The notes beneath the pieces are model-generated. The model saw only the letters and a list, made by a program, of their open reading frames with translations, searched no databases and had not been told where the DNA came from. From the NCBI RefSeq assembly GCF_040656415.1, contig NZ_JBFAMC010000004.1, forward strand, positions 62,001 to 126,000: DNA of 64,000 nucleotides, given 5' to 3'. Numbering within the stretch: the first letter of the stretch is position 1; each line of letters starts with the position of its first letter. The DNA comes from Rhodococcus_F sp040656415. Lineage in GTDB: Bacteria; Actinomycetota; Actinomycetes; Mycobacteriales; Mycobacteriaceae. Position numbers and translations under genes: made by a program. This document shows positions 33,957-41,801 of this stretch, one piece after another.

Positions 33957-34841
33957 CTAGTTGAAGACCACGGTCTTACGGCCGTGCACGAGGACGCGAT
34001 CCTCCAGATGCCAACGAAGGCTGCGGGAGAGAACGAGTTTTTCGATGTCGCGGCCCTGCCGCACCATGTCGGACACCTCGTCGGCGTGGTCGACGCGGAT
34101 CACGTCCTGCTCGATGATGGGTCCTGCGTCGAGTTCGGGCGTCACGTAGTGGCAAGTGGCGCCGATGAGCTTCACCCCTCGGGCGAACGCCTGGTGATAC
34201 GGGCGCGCTCCGACGAACGACGGCAGAAAGCTGTGATGGATGTTCATGGCACGGCCAGTCCAGTGCTCGCACAGCGCAGGCGGGAGCACTTGCATGAAAC
34301 GTGCCAGCACGATGGCGTGGGGGTCGTGGGCGTCGACCAGTTCACGCACTTGTTCGAACGCCTCTCCACGCTCCGCGGGATCCTTCGGGAAGGGAACGTG
34401 GTGGAAATCGATGCCGTGCTGATGGGTGATGGCCTCGAGTTCGCGGTGGTTGCCGATCACAGCGCAGACCTCTGCGGGTAACTCGCCACCGGCAGCGCGT
34501 CCGAGCAGGTCGTGGAGGCAGTGTGCTTCTTTGCTCACCAGCAGCACTACGCGCTTGCGTTCACTGGTGTCGGACACTGTCCATTCCGTTTCGGGGCCGA
34601 GTTCGGCGGCGACGGAGGCGAAGCGTTCCCGAAGCTCCTCGATGGACATGTCGACCGAGGAGGCCCGCACAGCCTGGCGTGTGAAGAACCAACCGGTGTC
34701 GGCGTCGGCGTGGTAGGCCGCTTCGACGATCCAACCGCCCACCCCGGCGAGAAACGTCGAGATGCGAGCGACGATGCCGGTGCGGTCGGGGCATCCCAGA
34801 GACAATACGTACCGGTGATCCCCGGTCGAAGCAGTGTTCAT
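33957..34841 (-). CDS. purU: Formyltetrahydrofolate deformylase
   Basis: A 294-residue enzyme that hydrolyses 10-formyl-tetrahydrofolate to formate and THF, balancing one-carbon pools. An N-terminal ACT domain (residues 8-85: VLSLGCPDRTGIVARISTFL) precedes the formyltransferase domain. The catalytic set is visible: Asn/His in MNIHHSFLPSF and Asp in YVTPELDAGPII. It lies 13 nt downstream of a methyltransferase gene on the same strand. Confidence 0.95.
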   Translation of the reverse strand: MNTASTGDHRYVLSLGCPDRTGIVARISTFLAGVGGWIVEAAYHADADTGWFFTRQAVRASSVDMSIEELRERFASVAAELGPETEWTVSDTSERKRVVLLVSKEAHCLHDLLGRAAGGELPAEVCAVIGNHRELEAITHQHGIDFHHVPFPKDPAERGEAFEQVRELVDAHDPHAIVLARFMQVLPPALCEHWTGRAMNIHHSFLPSFVGARPYHQAFARGVKLIGATCHYVTPELDAGPIIEQDVIRVDHADEVSDMVRQGRDIEKLVLSRSLRWHLEDRVLVHGRKTVVFN

Positions 34842-34854
34842 GGCAACAAATCTT

Positions 34855-35688
34855 TCACGTTGAATGAAGGCCCTTCACGACGGCGGTTCCGACGAGAGTC
34901 CCCGCGTCGATGTCGTGAATCACGCGTTCGGTAAGCAACTCGAGGAAGTCGCGACGGATTACCTCGACGGTTTGTGCGTCGAAGGGGGTCAGCGCCCCGC
35001 GCATGGGCCCACCCATAACGAGGTCCCACACGAACTCGGGGGTCGCGGGAAGGACATTGGACAGTTCCCTGACCTCGGTCGAGTGTGTGCCGAGCTCACC
35101 CAGCCACTGGTGCAGACCATCTGGAGTGTCCATGCGCTCGAGGATGTCGAACGGGATCTTGGCCAGTTCTTGCCTGGGTACGCCGTGTCGCGCGACCGCG
35201 TCGAAGAAGGAGTCTGCGAACTCGCGCAGCGCCCCATGCCTCCACACGGTGATTCCAACCTTTCCGCCTGGTCGAACCAGGCCGGCCAGCCGAGTGAACG
35301 CCGCGTCCATGTGTGGCAGGAAGAACACCCCGTAAGAACACGCGAGGGCGTCGTAGCCGATTTCGGGGACGGTGCTGGGGGGTTCCCACTCGGTAGCATC
35401 CGCGCAGACGAATTCGATGTTCTGCAGCCCACGCTCGGAGGCTTCCAGTCGTCCCTGTTCGAGTAGTTCATCGGCAAGGTCGACAGCGTGGACGAGTCCC
35501 GACGAACCCACTGCGGCAGCCGCCGGGATCGCTGAAGATCCTGCGCCACAGCACACATCGAGAACAGCATCGCCAGGGCGCAGACCGAGCTGGAAGACGA
35601 GAGACTGACCGGCAGGCGCCCACACCGCTGTCGTCAGCCGGTGGAACTCCCGCTGTGCCGCGTCGAATATCGATCCCACATCCTCCAT
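34855..35688 (-). CDS. Class I SAM-dependent methyltransferase
   Basis: A 277-residue methyltransferase of the UbiE/COQ5-like group. Motif I is VLDVCCGAGSSAIPAA (about residue 39) and motif II is VHAVDLADELLEQ. Motif IV is LACSYGVFFLPHMDAAF. The gap to purU on the same strand is only 13 nt, so an operon is likely. The acceptor is unknown. Confidence 0.85.
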   Translation of the reverse strand: MEDVGSIFDAAQREFHRLTTAVWAPAGQSLVFQLGLRPGDAVLDVCCGAGSSAIPAAAAVGSSGLVHAVDLADELLEQGRLEASERGLQNIEFVCADATEWEPPSTVPEIGYDALACSYGVFFLPHMDAAFTRLAGLVRPGGKVGITVWRHGALREFADSFFDAVARHGVPRQELAKIPFDILERMDTPDGLHQWLGELGTHSTEVRELSNVLPATPEFVWDLVMGGPMRGALTPFDAQTVEVIRRDFLELLTERVIHDIDAGTLVGTAVVKGLHST

Positions 35689-35693
35689 ACCGT

Positions 35694-35785
35694 GATGTTA
35701 GGGGCGTGCCGCCCGTGATGTCAGGGGCGGGTCGCCTGTATGTCAGGGGCGTGCCGCCCGTGATGTCAGGGGTCGTGCCGCGTGA
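35694..35785. repeat. Four 22-24 bp tandem repeats between methyltransferase and deoC
   Basis: Units of the form GATGTCAGGGGCGTGCCGCC plus CGT recur four times with small changes. Each can form a short GGGGCG/CGCC-type stem. They fill the divergent promoter region before deoC, directly upstream of the methyltransferase start. They are not spacer-separated, so this is not a CRISPR array. Confidence 0.8.
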
Positions 35786-35814
35786 AGGGGAGGGCGTTGT
35801 GCGAAGCTCGCAGT

Positions 35815-36480
35815 ATGCCCGATGCTGCACTTACCCGTTCTCAGGTGGCCGATCTCGTCGACCACACGCTTCTCGCGCCCCAGGCGACCGTTGACGATGT
35901 CAGAGCCCTGATCGAGGAAGCTCGCTCTCTCGGGGTACTCGCTGTCTGCGTGTCGCCGTCGATGCTGCCGGTCCAGGCGCCCGATCTGGTGACAGCCACT
36001 GTGGTCGGATTCCCCTCGGGGAAGCACCACTCGTTGATCAAGGGCGCCGAGGCCAAGCTGGCGGTCGACCAGGGTGCACAGGAGATAGACATGGTGATCG
36101 ATATCGGTGCTGCGGTTGCTGGCGACTTCAACGCCGTGCTTGCCGACGTCCTCACGGTCAGGGAGGCCATCGGCGACGGGATAGTCCTCAAGGCGATCCT
36201 CGAGACCGCTGCGCTACCCGACGAGGCGATTGTCGAGTCGTGCCGAGCCGCCGAACGCGCGGGCGCGAACTTCGTGAAGACATCTACCGGATTTCACCCA
36301 GCCGGTGGGGCATCGGTGGAGGCCGTCCGGTTGATGGCTCAGACCGTGGGAGGACGGATTGGGGTCAAGGCCAGCGGCGGAATTCGTACCGCTGAGGCCG
36401 CCCTCGACATGATCGCGGCCGGAGCGACGCGGCTCGGTCTCTCGGGAACCCGTGCCGTCCTGGACGGGTTGCCCGAGTGA
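35815..36480 (+). CDS. deoC: Deoxyribose-phosphate aldolase
   Basis: A 221-residue class I aldolase that splits 2-deoxyribose 5-phosphate into glyceraldehyde 3-phosphate and acetaldehyde in nucleoside breakdown. The Schiff-base Lys is in FVKTSTGF (about residue 150), the second active Lys in GVKASGGIR. ATG 35815 was chosen because it gives the common family N-terminus; it lacks a clear ribosome-binding site and may be leaderless. Confidence 0.95.
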   Translation: MPDAALTRSQVADLVDHTLLAPQATVDDVRALIEEARSLGVLAVCVSPSMLPVQAPDLVTATVVGFPSGKHHSLIKGAEAKLAVDQGAQEIDMVIDIGAAVAGDFNAVLADVLTVREAIGDGIVLKAILETAALPDEAIVESCRAAERAGANFVKTSTGFHPAGGASVEAVRLMAQTVGGRIGVKASGGIRTAEAALDMIAAGATRLGLSGTRAVLDGLPE

Positions 36481-36493
36481 CTTCGCTGGTCGA

Positions 36494-37261
36494 TCAGATC
36501 AGGATTCCGCAACTGCTCTGCTGTTGCTGCTGTTGAGCGGTGTCTGCGGGTGGCATCGTATAAGCGCCGCCCTCTAGCGTCATGTGGATGGCGTCGTCGG
36601 TGACCTGCAACGAGGTCGGCTGCATACCGAGGGGGTAGGTTTGCAGACTCGATGTAAGGGTCTCGACGACGCCATTCACGAGATCGGTGGGAAGCCCGAG
36701 TCCGAGGATCTCGGCGCCGACGGTTTCCACGTCGACGGTTCCGTTCGTGACTGTGGGCTTGACCGTGAGGTTGACCAGTCCAGCTGGACCGACGTCGAAT
36801 CTCAGTGTGCCCGCGTTGGAATCAGCGGTCACCCCAGTGATCAGTGAACCGAACGTCTGCTGTTGCAGAGTTTCCAGAATGCCTTCGGTCGACCAATTGA
36901 CAGTGGCCTCGGAACTGCCGATGGTGCCGCTGCTTTCGGGAGTGTTCTCGACCCGAATGTCGTTGATCTGGGCGTGCACCTGCATTCCCTCTGCAGGCCC
37001 GAACTTCGTATCGTCGCTGCTGATGCTGAGGTGGGGGATGTTCCCGTCGATCGATTGCAAAAGGACGGGCTTCCAACTCAGACCGATGTCGACCTGTGAG
37101 CCGAGCTGACTCTCGAACTGGTCCGCCATGCACGTCTTCACGTTGTGGCGCACGAAGAGTTCACCACCGACGAGGACCCCCGCCAGCAGGGCGATGACGA
37201 CCAGGGAGATGACGAGCACCCGGTTGCTTCGGGGTGCGGAGTTCGTTCGGGTAGCTGTCAT
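36494..37261 (-). CDS. DUF2993 (LmeA-type) membrane-anchored envelope protein
   Basis: A 255-residue protein with an N-terminal transmembrane helix or signal anchor (residues 15-36, VLVISLVVIALLAGVLVGG). The DUF2993 domain follows (FESQLGSQVDIGLSWKPVLL...). It ends in a Gln run and SSCGILI. LmeA-type DUF2993 proteins in mycobacteria take part in envelope lipomannan maturation; a similar role is possible. ATG 37261 was preferred over upstream codons. It is convergent with deoC. Confidence 0.82.
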   Translation of the reverse strand: MTATRTNSAPRSNRVLVISLVVIALLAGVLVGGELFVRHNVKTCMADQFESQLGSQVDIGLSWKPVLLQSIDGNIPHLSISSDDTKFGPAEGMQVHAQINDIRVENTPESSGTIGSSEATVNWSTEGILETLQQQTFGSLITGVTADSNAGTLRFDVGPAGLVNLTVKPTVTNGTVDVETVGAEILGLGLPTDLVNGVVETLTSSLQTYPLGMQPTSLQVTDDAIHMTLEGGAYTMPPADTAQQQQQQSSCGILI

Positions 37262-37373
37262 TGCAGGGATTCTTCCCGATAACTCTGAACGAATTCTGTG
37301 AAAGGACCGGTGACGAGTCGCCGAGATAACGGAAAGTGTGATGTACGACATAGTCGCCCAGTAATCTGGGGTG

Positions 37374-37991
37374 ATGTCCGGATGGTTGGCTCCCCGTCCC
37401 GATGACTCGGAGCGGGAAAGTGTCGGTGAGGAAATCACCCGTGCCGCGAGATCTCAGGCCGGGTATTTCACCACGGGGCAGGCGCTGCGCCTCGGTTTCT
37501 CGGTCGCGGACATCAGCGACCAGGTCGCAGATGGGGCGTGGGTCAAGGTCGAGCGAGACCTGTATCGCTTGAAGGACCATCCGCGCTCGGACTTCGAAGA
37601 GTTCGCGAAGTGGTGTACCTGGTTCGGTTCTGCGGCTGCGGTCTCCCACCAGAGTGCCGCCGAACTTCACGGTCTAGGGCACCTTTACCCACGATTCATC
37701 CACCTCTCCACAGTCTTGTCACCGCCGTCGCCGACGCAGCAGCTCGCACTGCATCGGCATTCGCTGTCGTCCGAGGATTGTGAGCAGGTGGGTCCGCTCC
37801 GCATCACCACTCCCAAGCGCACCGCGCTCGACCTCGCGGCAGGCGGAATTTCGCAGGAGTTGCTCGACGAGGTGGTGGCCGATGGGGTTGCCATCGATCG
37901 GCTGAACGCGAATGCACTCTACGGCGAATGTGGATCGCTACCGGTGCAGGTGGCGCAGAGGATCGAACACGCTCTGGCCGCCTGCACCTGA
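37374..37991 (+). CDS. AbiEi-like winged-helix protein, without visible toxin partner
   Basis: A 205-residue protein resembling AbiEi antitoxins and related regulators. The N-terminal wHTH region reads SQAGYFTTGQALRLGFS (about residue 27), followed by VERDLYRL. The C-terminal domain includes the family-typical ITTPKRTALDLA. AbiEi normally partners a nucleotidyltransferase toxin (AbiEii); none is adjacent. It converges on rsr with an 18-nt gap. It may be an orphan antitoxin or a stand-alone regulator. Confidence 0.75.
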   Translation: MSGWLAPRPDDSERESVGEEITRAARSQAGYFTTGQALRLGFSVADISDQVADGAWVKVERDLYRLKDHPRSDFEEFAKWCTWFGSAAAVSHQSAAELHGLGHLYPRFIHLSTVLSPPSPTQQLALHRHSLSSEDCEQVGPLRITTPKRTALDLAAGGISQELLDEVVADGVAIDRLNANALYGECGSLPVQVAQRIEHALAACT

Positions 37992-38009
37992 AGAATCACG
38001 CCGCTGTGA

Positions 38010-39557
38010 TCAGAACGGCCACTCGCAGGTCCGAGTCTTCTCCAGGAGTGGGATCATCGAGAATCCCGCGTCGGATAGACCCCCGAACGTGTGACGGTTC
38101 GAGGCGCCCGTGGGTCCGTGGCCGTGGCGGTACCCTGCAACATTCCATGTGTACACAGGTACATCGACCGGAACGTGTCTCGTCGGATCGGCACCAATCG
38201 ACTGTTCGTCGGTCACGATGACGACGCGATCGTGGCCGCGGTAGTGCCTCCGAACCGCTGACTGGGTGTCCGTGCCACCGAGATTGCCGAAGCTGTCGAC
38301 CACCCTCAGCACCGGCAGGTGCTTGAACGGCACGTACCGGCTCCGCGTTCCGAACTCGACCAGGTTCGCCCGCTCGGCGCGTGCCGCCACCGTTGTGCCG
38401 AACATCGCGGCTGCGTCCGCGCGCGTCAGTTCCGACCGCGCCGAGATATGGCTGTAGAACATCGAAGCCGACCGATCGACGAGGACCAGGGTGCGCCCCG
38501 GCAGCGACGGCACCGAGGAGAGTGACGCCCCGAGAGCACGCTCGAGCGCATGGCCCCACCGCGGACTCGGCGCGTTCCGGTATGCCGCGAGCAACCGCAT
38601 CGGCAGCTGCCGTGACCTCGACACCTCATACGGATCCGCAATCCGGGCGGCTACTTGCTCGGCGATGTGATCGGCGACCCCGGACTCATCGAAGTTCCGC
38701 AGATTGCGCAGCAGCGCAGCGTATCCCATGGACGGGATCATTGCCTGCCATGCCATGGCATCCATCGGTCCCTGTAGCCAGCCCGCGAGCGACTCCCAGG
38801 TCATCCCAGCGGAGGCCAGCCGCTCGGGTGTGCCGAGGACTGCACGCCGCTTCTCCGGTGGAAGTGCTGCCAGCACTGCCCGTTCGGACAACATCTTCAG
38901 GCAGGCGGGTAGAGCACTGTCGCGCCCCTGCCTCCGATCGATTGCGTGCCGGAACAGCTCGCCCTGCCACGCACCCGTCGGCGAAGGGTGGGTGAGCTCG
39001 ATGACGTCGCCGAATCGGACGTCCCTCCGGTCGGAATCCCATTTCAACAGGGAGCGTTCCGAGTAGAGGCGAACCGCTGCATCCGCGACACCGCGCTTGA
39101 CCGGCTTCGGGATCGAACGACCATGGCGGTTGATCCAGTACGCGAGGAGCTCACCGGGTTCATCCGCACGTCGAAGTGCGGAGGAGATCACCGCTCGGTT
39201 GTTGCCGTGCAAGCCGGCGCCCAAACGGGCGCGGACGAACTCCGCCGCCGCAACGATCGCTGCCGAACGAAGATGCGCGTCCCGGCGAAGCCAGCCGATC
39301 ATCCGGGCCGTCCACTCGGGGTCGGACAGGGTGACCTCGTGGACGAGTTCGACGAACCGCTCGTCGCGATCGTGTACCGATTCGTAGAAGGTAGCCTCAC
39401 CCACCATATTGGTGACGGCGAGAAGGAACAACTCACTCTTGGCATCGCGGGCGTAGCCGTCACCGCCCTCGAACGTCCGCCCCGAGGGTCGTTGCTCCGA
39501 TACGACGGTGTTCGGAACATCCTTGTGGCGAAGCATTTTCAGGTTGAACTTGCTCAT
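38010..39557 (-). CDS. rsr: Ro60/Rsr TROVE-domain RNA-binding protein
   Basis: A 515-residue orthologue of the ring-shaped Ro60 protein, which binds Y RNAs and misfolded RNA ends. The TROVE helical-repeat domain covers about residues 1-345 (starting MSKFNLKMLRHKDVPN). The C-terminal vWA domain has an intact MIDAS: DRSASM (around 370), Thr in LTRADAA and Asp in VIVTDEQS. ATG 39557 follows GGAGGGAGG at 8 nt; a longer frame from 39707 would run through the structured RNA and is rejected. No RtcB/RtcA ligase gene is adjacent. Two Y-RNA-like elements lie just upstream on the same strand. Confidence 0.93.
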   Translation of the reverse strand: MSKFNLKMLRHKDVPNTVVSEQRPSGRTFEGGDGYARDAKSELFLLAVTNMVGEATFYESVHDRDERFVELVHEVTLSDPEWTARMIGWLRRDAHLRSAAIVAAAEFVRARLGAGLHGNNRAVISSALRRADEPGELLAYWINRHGRSIPKPVKRGVADAAVRLYSERSLLKWDSDRRDVRFGDVIELTHPSPTGAWQGELFRHAIDRRQGRDSALPACLKMLSERAVLAALPPEKRRAVLGTPERLASAGMTWESLAGWLQGPMDAMAWQAMIPSMGYAALLRNLRNFDESGVADHIAEQVAARIADPYEVSRSRQLPMRLLAAYRNAPSPRWGHALERALGASLSSVPSLPGRTLVLVDRSASMFYSHISARSELTRADAAAMFGTTVAARAERANLVEFGTRSRYVPFKHLPVLRVVDSFGNLGGTDTQSAVRRHYRGHDRVVIVTDEQSIGADPTRHVPVDVPVYTWNVAGYRHGHGPTGASNRHTFGGLSDAGFSMIPLLEKTRTCEWPF

Positions 39558-39596
39558 GAGTCGTGCCTCCCTCCGAGAGGTGCGGGTGCTCTTGTC

Positions 39597-39711
39597 GAAG
39601 GTGCGCGCCACCCGAGGGCGAGGCGACGACGGGATGCGGAATCGAACCGCGTGCCTGCGCACTTCGCCGAAGAAGTATCCGTCGTCTGCGCACCGGGTGA
39701 CGCGCACCTTC
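39597..39711 (-). ncRNA. Candidate Y RNA 2 (T-arm-bearing)
   Basis: A 115-nt element. The ends pair over 17 bp (GAAGGTGCGCGTCACCC with GGGTGGCGCGCACCTTC, one G-U). An internal stem GACGACGG/CCGTCGTC (39679-39686 with 39625-39632) leads to a junction with a hairpin ACTTC-TTCGGC-GAAGT and a canonical tRNA T-arm, GCGG-TTCGATT-CCGC (39636-39650). No D-arm is seen. The layout (long terminal stem, tRNA-like head) is that of Rsr-bound bacterial Y RNAs. It ends 39 nt before the rsr start, so it could also act as an rsr leader. Confidence 0.7.
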
Positions 39712-39712
39712 T

Positions 39713-39852
39713 GTCGTGCCGAGTTCAGGATCGGCGGAGGAACGAAGGCCCTCTACCACTGAGCTACGGGAACAGTTGTCCCCGGCCGGATTCGAACCGG
39801 CGACCACTCGATTGACAGATCGAAGTAGCCCCCGCCTACGCACCGGCACAAC
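39713..39852 (-). ncRNA. Candidate Y RNA 1 (YrlA-type, permuted tRNA-like head)
   Basis: A 140-nt element. The ends pair over 9 bp (GTTGTGCCG with CGGCACGAC, one G-U). A second stem GGCGGGGG/CCTCCGCC follows. The head contains, in this order, a T-arm GCCGG-TTCGAAT-CCGGC (39785-39801), an acceptor-like strand CGGGGAC, the loop AACT, the complementary strand GTTCCCG (7 bp, one G-U), and a D-arm GCTC-AGTGGTAGA-GGGC (39748-39764). This is a tRNA with 3' and 5' halves swapped and the acceptor stem capped. It fits the known tRNA-mimicking YrlA class that works with Rsr. Confidence 0.82.
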
Positions 39853-39867
39853 ATGTTTCGCGAACAG

Positions 39868-39896
39868 ACTCTACGGGGAGCGTCGCCCGGTGTCGC
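39868..39896 (-). promoter_or_regulatory. Candidate promoter of the Y RNA/rsr unit
   Basis: -35 GCGACA (39896-39891), a 17-nt spacer and -10 TAGAGT (39873-39868) lie directly behind the stop of the upstream methyltransferase gene. Transcription would start about 8-16 nt before Y RNA 1. Confidence 0.5.
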
Positions 39897-39901
39897 GCGA
39901 A

Positions 39902-40696
39902 TTAATTCGTCACACGGGGGGCGACCGCGGACCAGCCGACGGTGAGGATGTTGTCGCGCCGCCGATGCCGCTGGTGCTGCACCGGAAGACCCTGCGCGCG
40001 AAGGATGTCGAGGGATGCCCGCCATCGAGCTCTAGGTCCGAACGAACCGTACGGCGCCGCGGTGGCCCAGGCGCGGTCGGCAGCGGTGAGAAGGGCGTGA
40101 ACCGGTTCGCCGGGCACGTTTCGGTGGATCAGGGCCTTGGGTAGGCGCTCGGCAAGGTCGGAGGGTTTGTCGACGTCGAAGGGATCCCACGCGAGCGTCA
40201 GTGACAGCGGCCCCTTGGCGTCGAGCAGCACCCAGGCACAACGCCGACCGAGCTCATCGCACGTGCCGTCGAGGATCAGACCGCCCGGTGCGAGCCCAGC
40301 CTGCATCCGTGCCCAAGCAGGCCCGACCGATTCCTCAGGGTATTGCCGCAACACATTGAAAGCTCGGACGAGCACGGGGCGTAGTCCGGACAGTTCGAAC
40401 CCGCCGCGGGCGAAACTCACTCCGTGCCTGGTCTCGGCCACTCGTGCCGGATCGATTTCGAGGCCTACGACACGGCGGTCCCGACGTACGGCGGTGAGTC
40501 GATCCGCGAGTTCGAACGTGGTGTGCGGGCGGGCGCCGTACCCGAGATCGACCACGAGCGGGTCGACCGTGTCGTTCAGTGCTCGTCTTACCAGCGGATT
40601 GTGAACCAGCCATCGGTCACTGCGTCGCAATCGGTTGATGCCGGTGGTGCCACGAGTGATGACACCGTGAGGCCGCCCGAGAGTTGCGGAACTCAT
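39902..40696 (-). CDS. SAM-dependent methyltransferase-like protein
   Basis: A 264-residue class I methyltransferase-like protein. Motif I is LVVDLGYGARPHTTFELA (about residue 48) and motif II is RVVGLEIDPARVAE. It resembles Mycobacteriales proteins annotated only as methyltransferases. It is upstream of the Y RNA/rsr region on the same strand, with its stop 6 nt before the likely promoter, so any link is by proximity only. Confidence 0.75.
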   Translation of the reverse strand: MSSATLGRPHGVITRGTTGINRLRRSDRWLVHNPLVRRALNDTVDPLVVDLGYGARPHTTFELADRLTAVRRDRRVVGLEIDPARVAETRHGVSFARGGFELSGLRPVLVRAFNVLRQYPEESVGPAWARMQAGLAPGGLILDGTCDELGRRCAWVLLDAKGPLSLTLAWDPFDVDKPSDLAERLPKALIHRNVPGEPVHALLTAADRAWATAAPYGSFGPRARWRASLDILRAQGLPVQHQRHRRRDNILTVGWSAVAPRVTN

Positions 40697-40717
40697 GGGA
40701 AATTTGTGGGTTGGATG

Positions 40718-41218
40718 TCAGCGCTGTGACAACCATTCTTCGGTGACCTCTGCCTCCGTGCGGAAGAGGTCGACGAGATTGACGAGCATCAATTGCTCCA
40801 GCTTCCCTCCGATGAAGGGCAGATACACCTTGGCCTCGGACGAGGTGCGGAATGTGCACCCGGTGTCGGTGGTGAACAACTTCATCTCTCCGGTGAGGCT
40901 GCCCGGGCCCGCTGGTATCGACGCCTCGTAAGTGCCCATTGTCGGCTCACCGAAAGGGGTGTAGAACTCCTTGCGGGTGATGACCATGTCCTTCTTGATC
41001 ACGGTCTGTGCGATCTCGGGCAGCCCCGAGCGTGGCAGTACGTGATGCAGGACGACGGAGATCCCGTCGTCGGTAACCTCGAAGTGCTCGATGTGGTTCT
41101 CGGAATACTTCCGCATCTCCTCGATGCGAGCATCCCAGTAGGCGCGGTTGGTGAACGCGCCGTACACCTCTTCGGGGGTGTACTTGTAGCGGGCTGAATA
41201 GTCGATTCGGCGAGCCAT
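40718..41218 (-). CDS. DUF2505 protein (SRPBCC-like), copy 1
   Basis: A 166-residue protein of the DUF2505 family, probably a helix-grip (START-like) lipid- or ligand-binding fold. The N-terminal YSARYKYTPEEVYGAFTNRAYWDARIEEM and the C-terminal VYLPFIGGKLEQLMLVNLVDLF-type helix (here split: LPFIGGKLEQLM) are characteristic. MARRIDYS at 41218 is the likely start. A second copy lies 50 nt upstream on the same strand. The position matches Rv0481c next to murB. Confidence 0.82.
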   Translation of the reverse strand: MARRIDYSARYKYTPEEVYGAFTNRAYWDARIEEMRKYSENHIEHFEVTDDGISVVLHHVLPRSGLPEIAQTVIKKDMVITRKEFYTPFGEPTMGTYEASIPAGPGSLTGEMKLFTTDTGCTFRTSSEAKVYLPFIGGKLEQLMLVNLVDLFRTEAEVTEEWLSQR

Positions 41219-41269
41219 GAAGGCCAAGGCTACCGGCTTTGACCGTAGGTTTCGGATATGTGCGCCACG

Positions 41270-41767
41270 TCACCCGCCGAGCCACTGCTCCGTGAACCCC
41301 TGCTCTCTCTCGATCAGATGCATGATCTGGTTTGCGATGATCTCTTCGATCTTCCCGCCGATAAGCGGGATCTTGACTTCGACGTCGGCTTCGAACTGCA
41401 CTTTCGACCCGGCGTCGTGACCAGTCAAGGTCTGGGTTCCGGAAATGGTGGCGGGAGCGCCCTCCACCTCGGCCGTGAACGTGCCTGCGGCACGATCACC
41501 CTCGAGCGTGTCCCATTTCTCGGTGCGTTTGATCACGAGGTCACCAGGCCGGAGCTTGGTAACGATGCCGGGCAGGTGCTTCGCGGGAATCATCTGTGAC
41601 ATCGCCACCGAAATGGTGCCCGGGCCGGTCGTGACCTGATCGACGGTGGCGCCAGGCCCGCCGACCCGTTCGAGTCGATCGCGCCAATACTGCTGTGTGA
41701 TCAGGCCCGCATGTACCCGGCCAGCGGGAAATGAATACGACGACGAATGCTCGATGTGGCGGCTCAC
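41270..41767 (-). CDS. DUF2505 protein (SRPBCC-like), copy 2
   Basis: A 165-residue paralogue of the neighbouring DUF2505 gene. Shared features are the early aromatic segment (SSSYSFPAGRVHAGLITQQYWRDR) cut here to SYSFPAGRV and QQYWRDR, and the late IPLIGGKIEEIIANQI helix. The start is probably GTG 41767 or the GTG one codon upstream. It is divergent from murB with only 34 nt between starts, so the two promoters overlap. The function is unknown. Confidence 0.78.
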   Translation of the reverse strand: MSRHIEHSSSYSFPAGRVHAGLITQQYWRDRLERVGGPGATVDQVTTGPGTISVAMSQMIPAKHLPGIVTKLRPGDLVIKRTEKWDTLEGDRAAGTFTAEVEGAPATISGTQTLTGHDAGSKVQFEADVEVKIPLIGGKIEEIIANQIMHLIEREQGFTEQWLGG

Positions 41768-41801
41768 GACCCGCAGGCTACCGTTTGCCCTTGTGTGGGA
41801 T

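Noticed and set aside
35694..35785. CRISPR array
   Set aside because: The repeats abut each other with no spacers, and no cas gene is in the window.
39558..39707. 50-codon N-terminal extension of Rsr
   Set aside because: It would be translated from the structured RNA, is Arg-rich and unlike TROVE N-termini, whereas ATG 39557 has a strong ribosome-binding site and the usual MSKFNLKMLRHKD start.
39597..39852. Conventional tRNA genes suggested by T-arm and D-arm sequences
   Set aside because: Neither element has D-arm, anticodon arm and T-arm in order with a matching 7-bp acceptor stem. The first is permuted and the second has no D-arm. Joining the first D-arm to the second T-arm gives no acceptor pairing.
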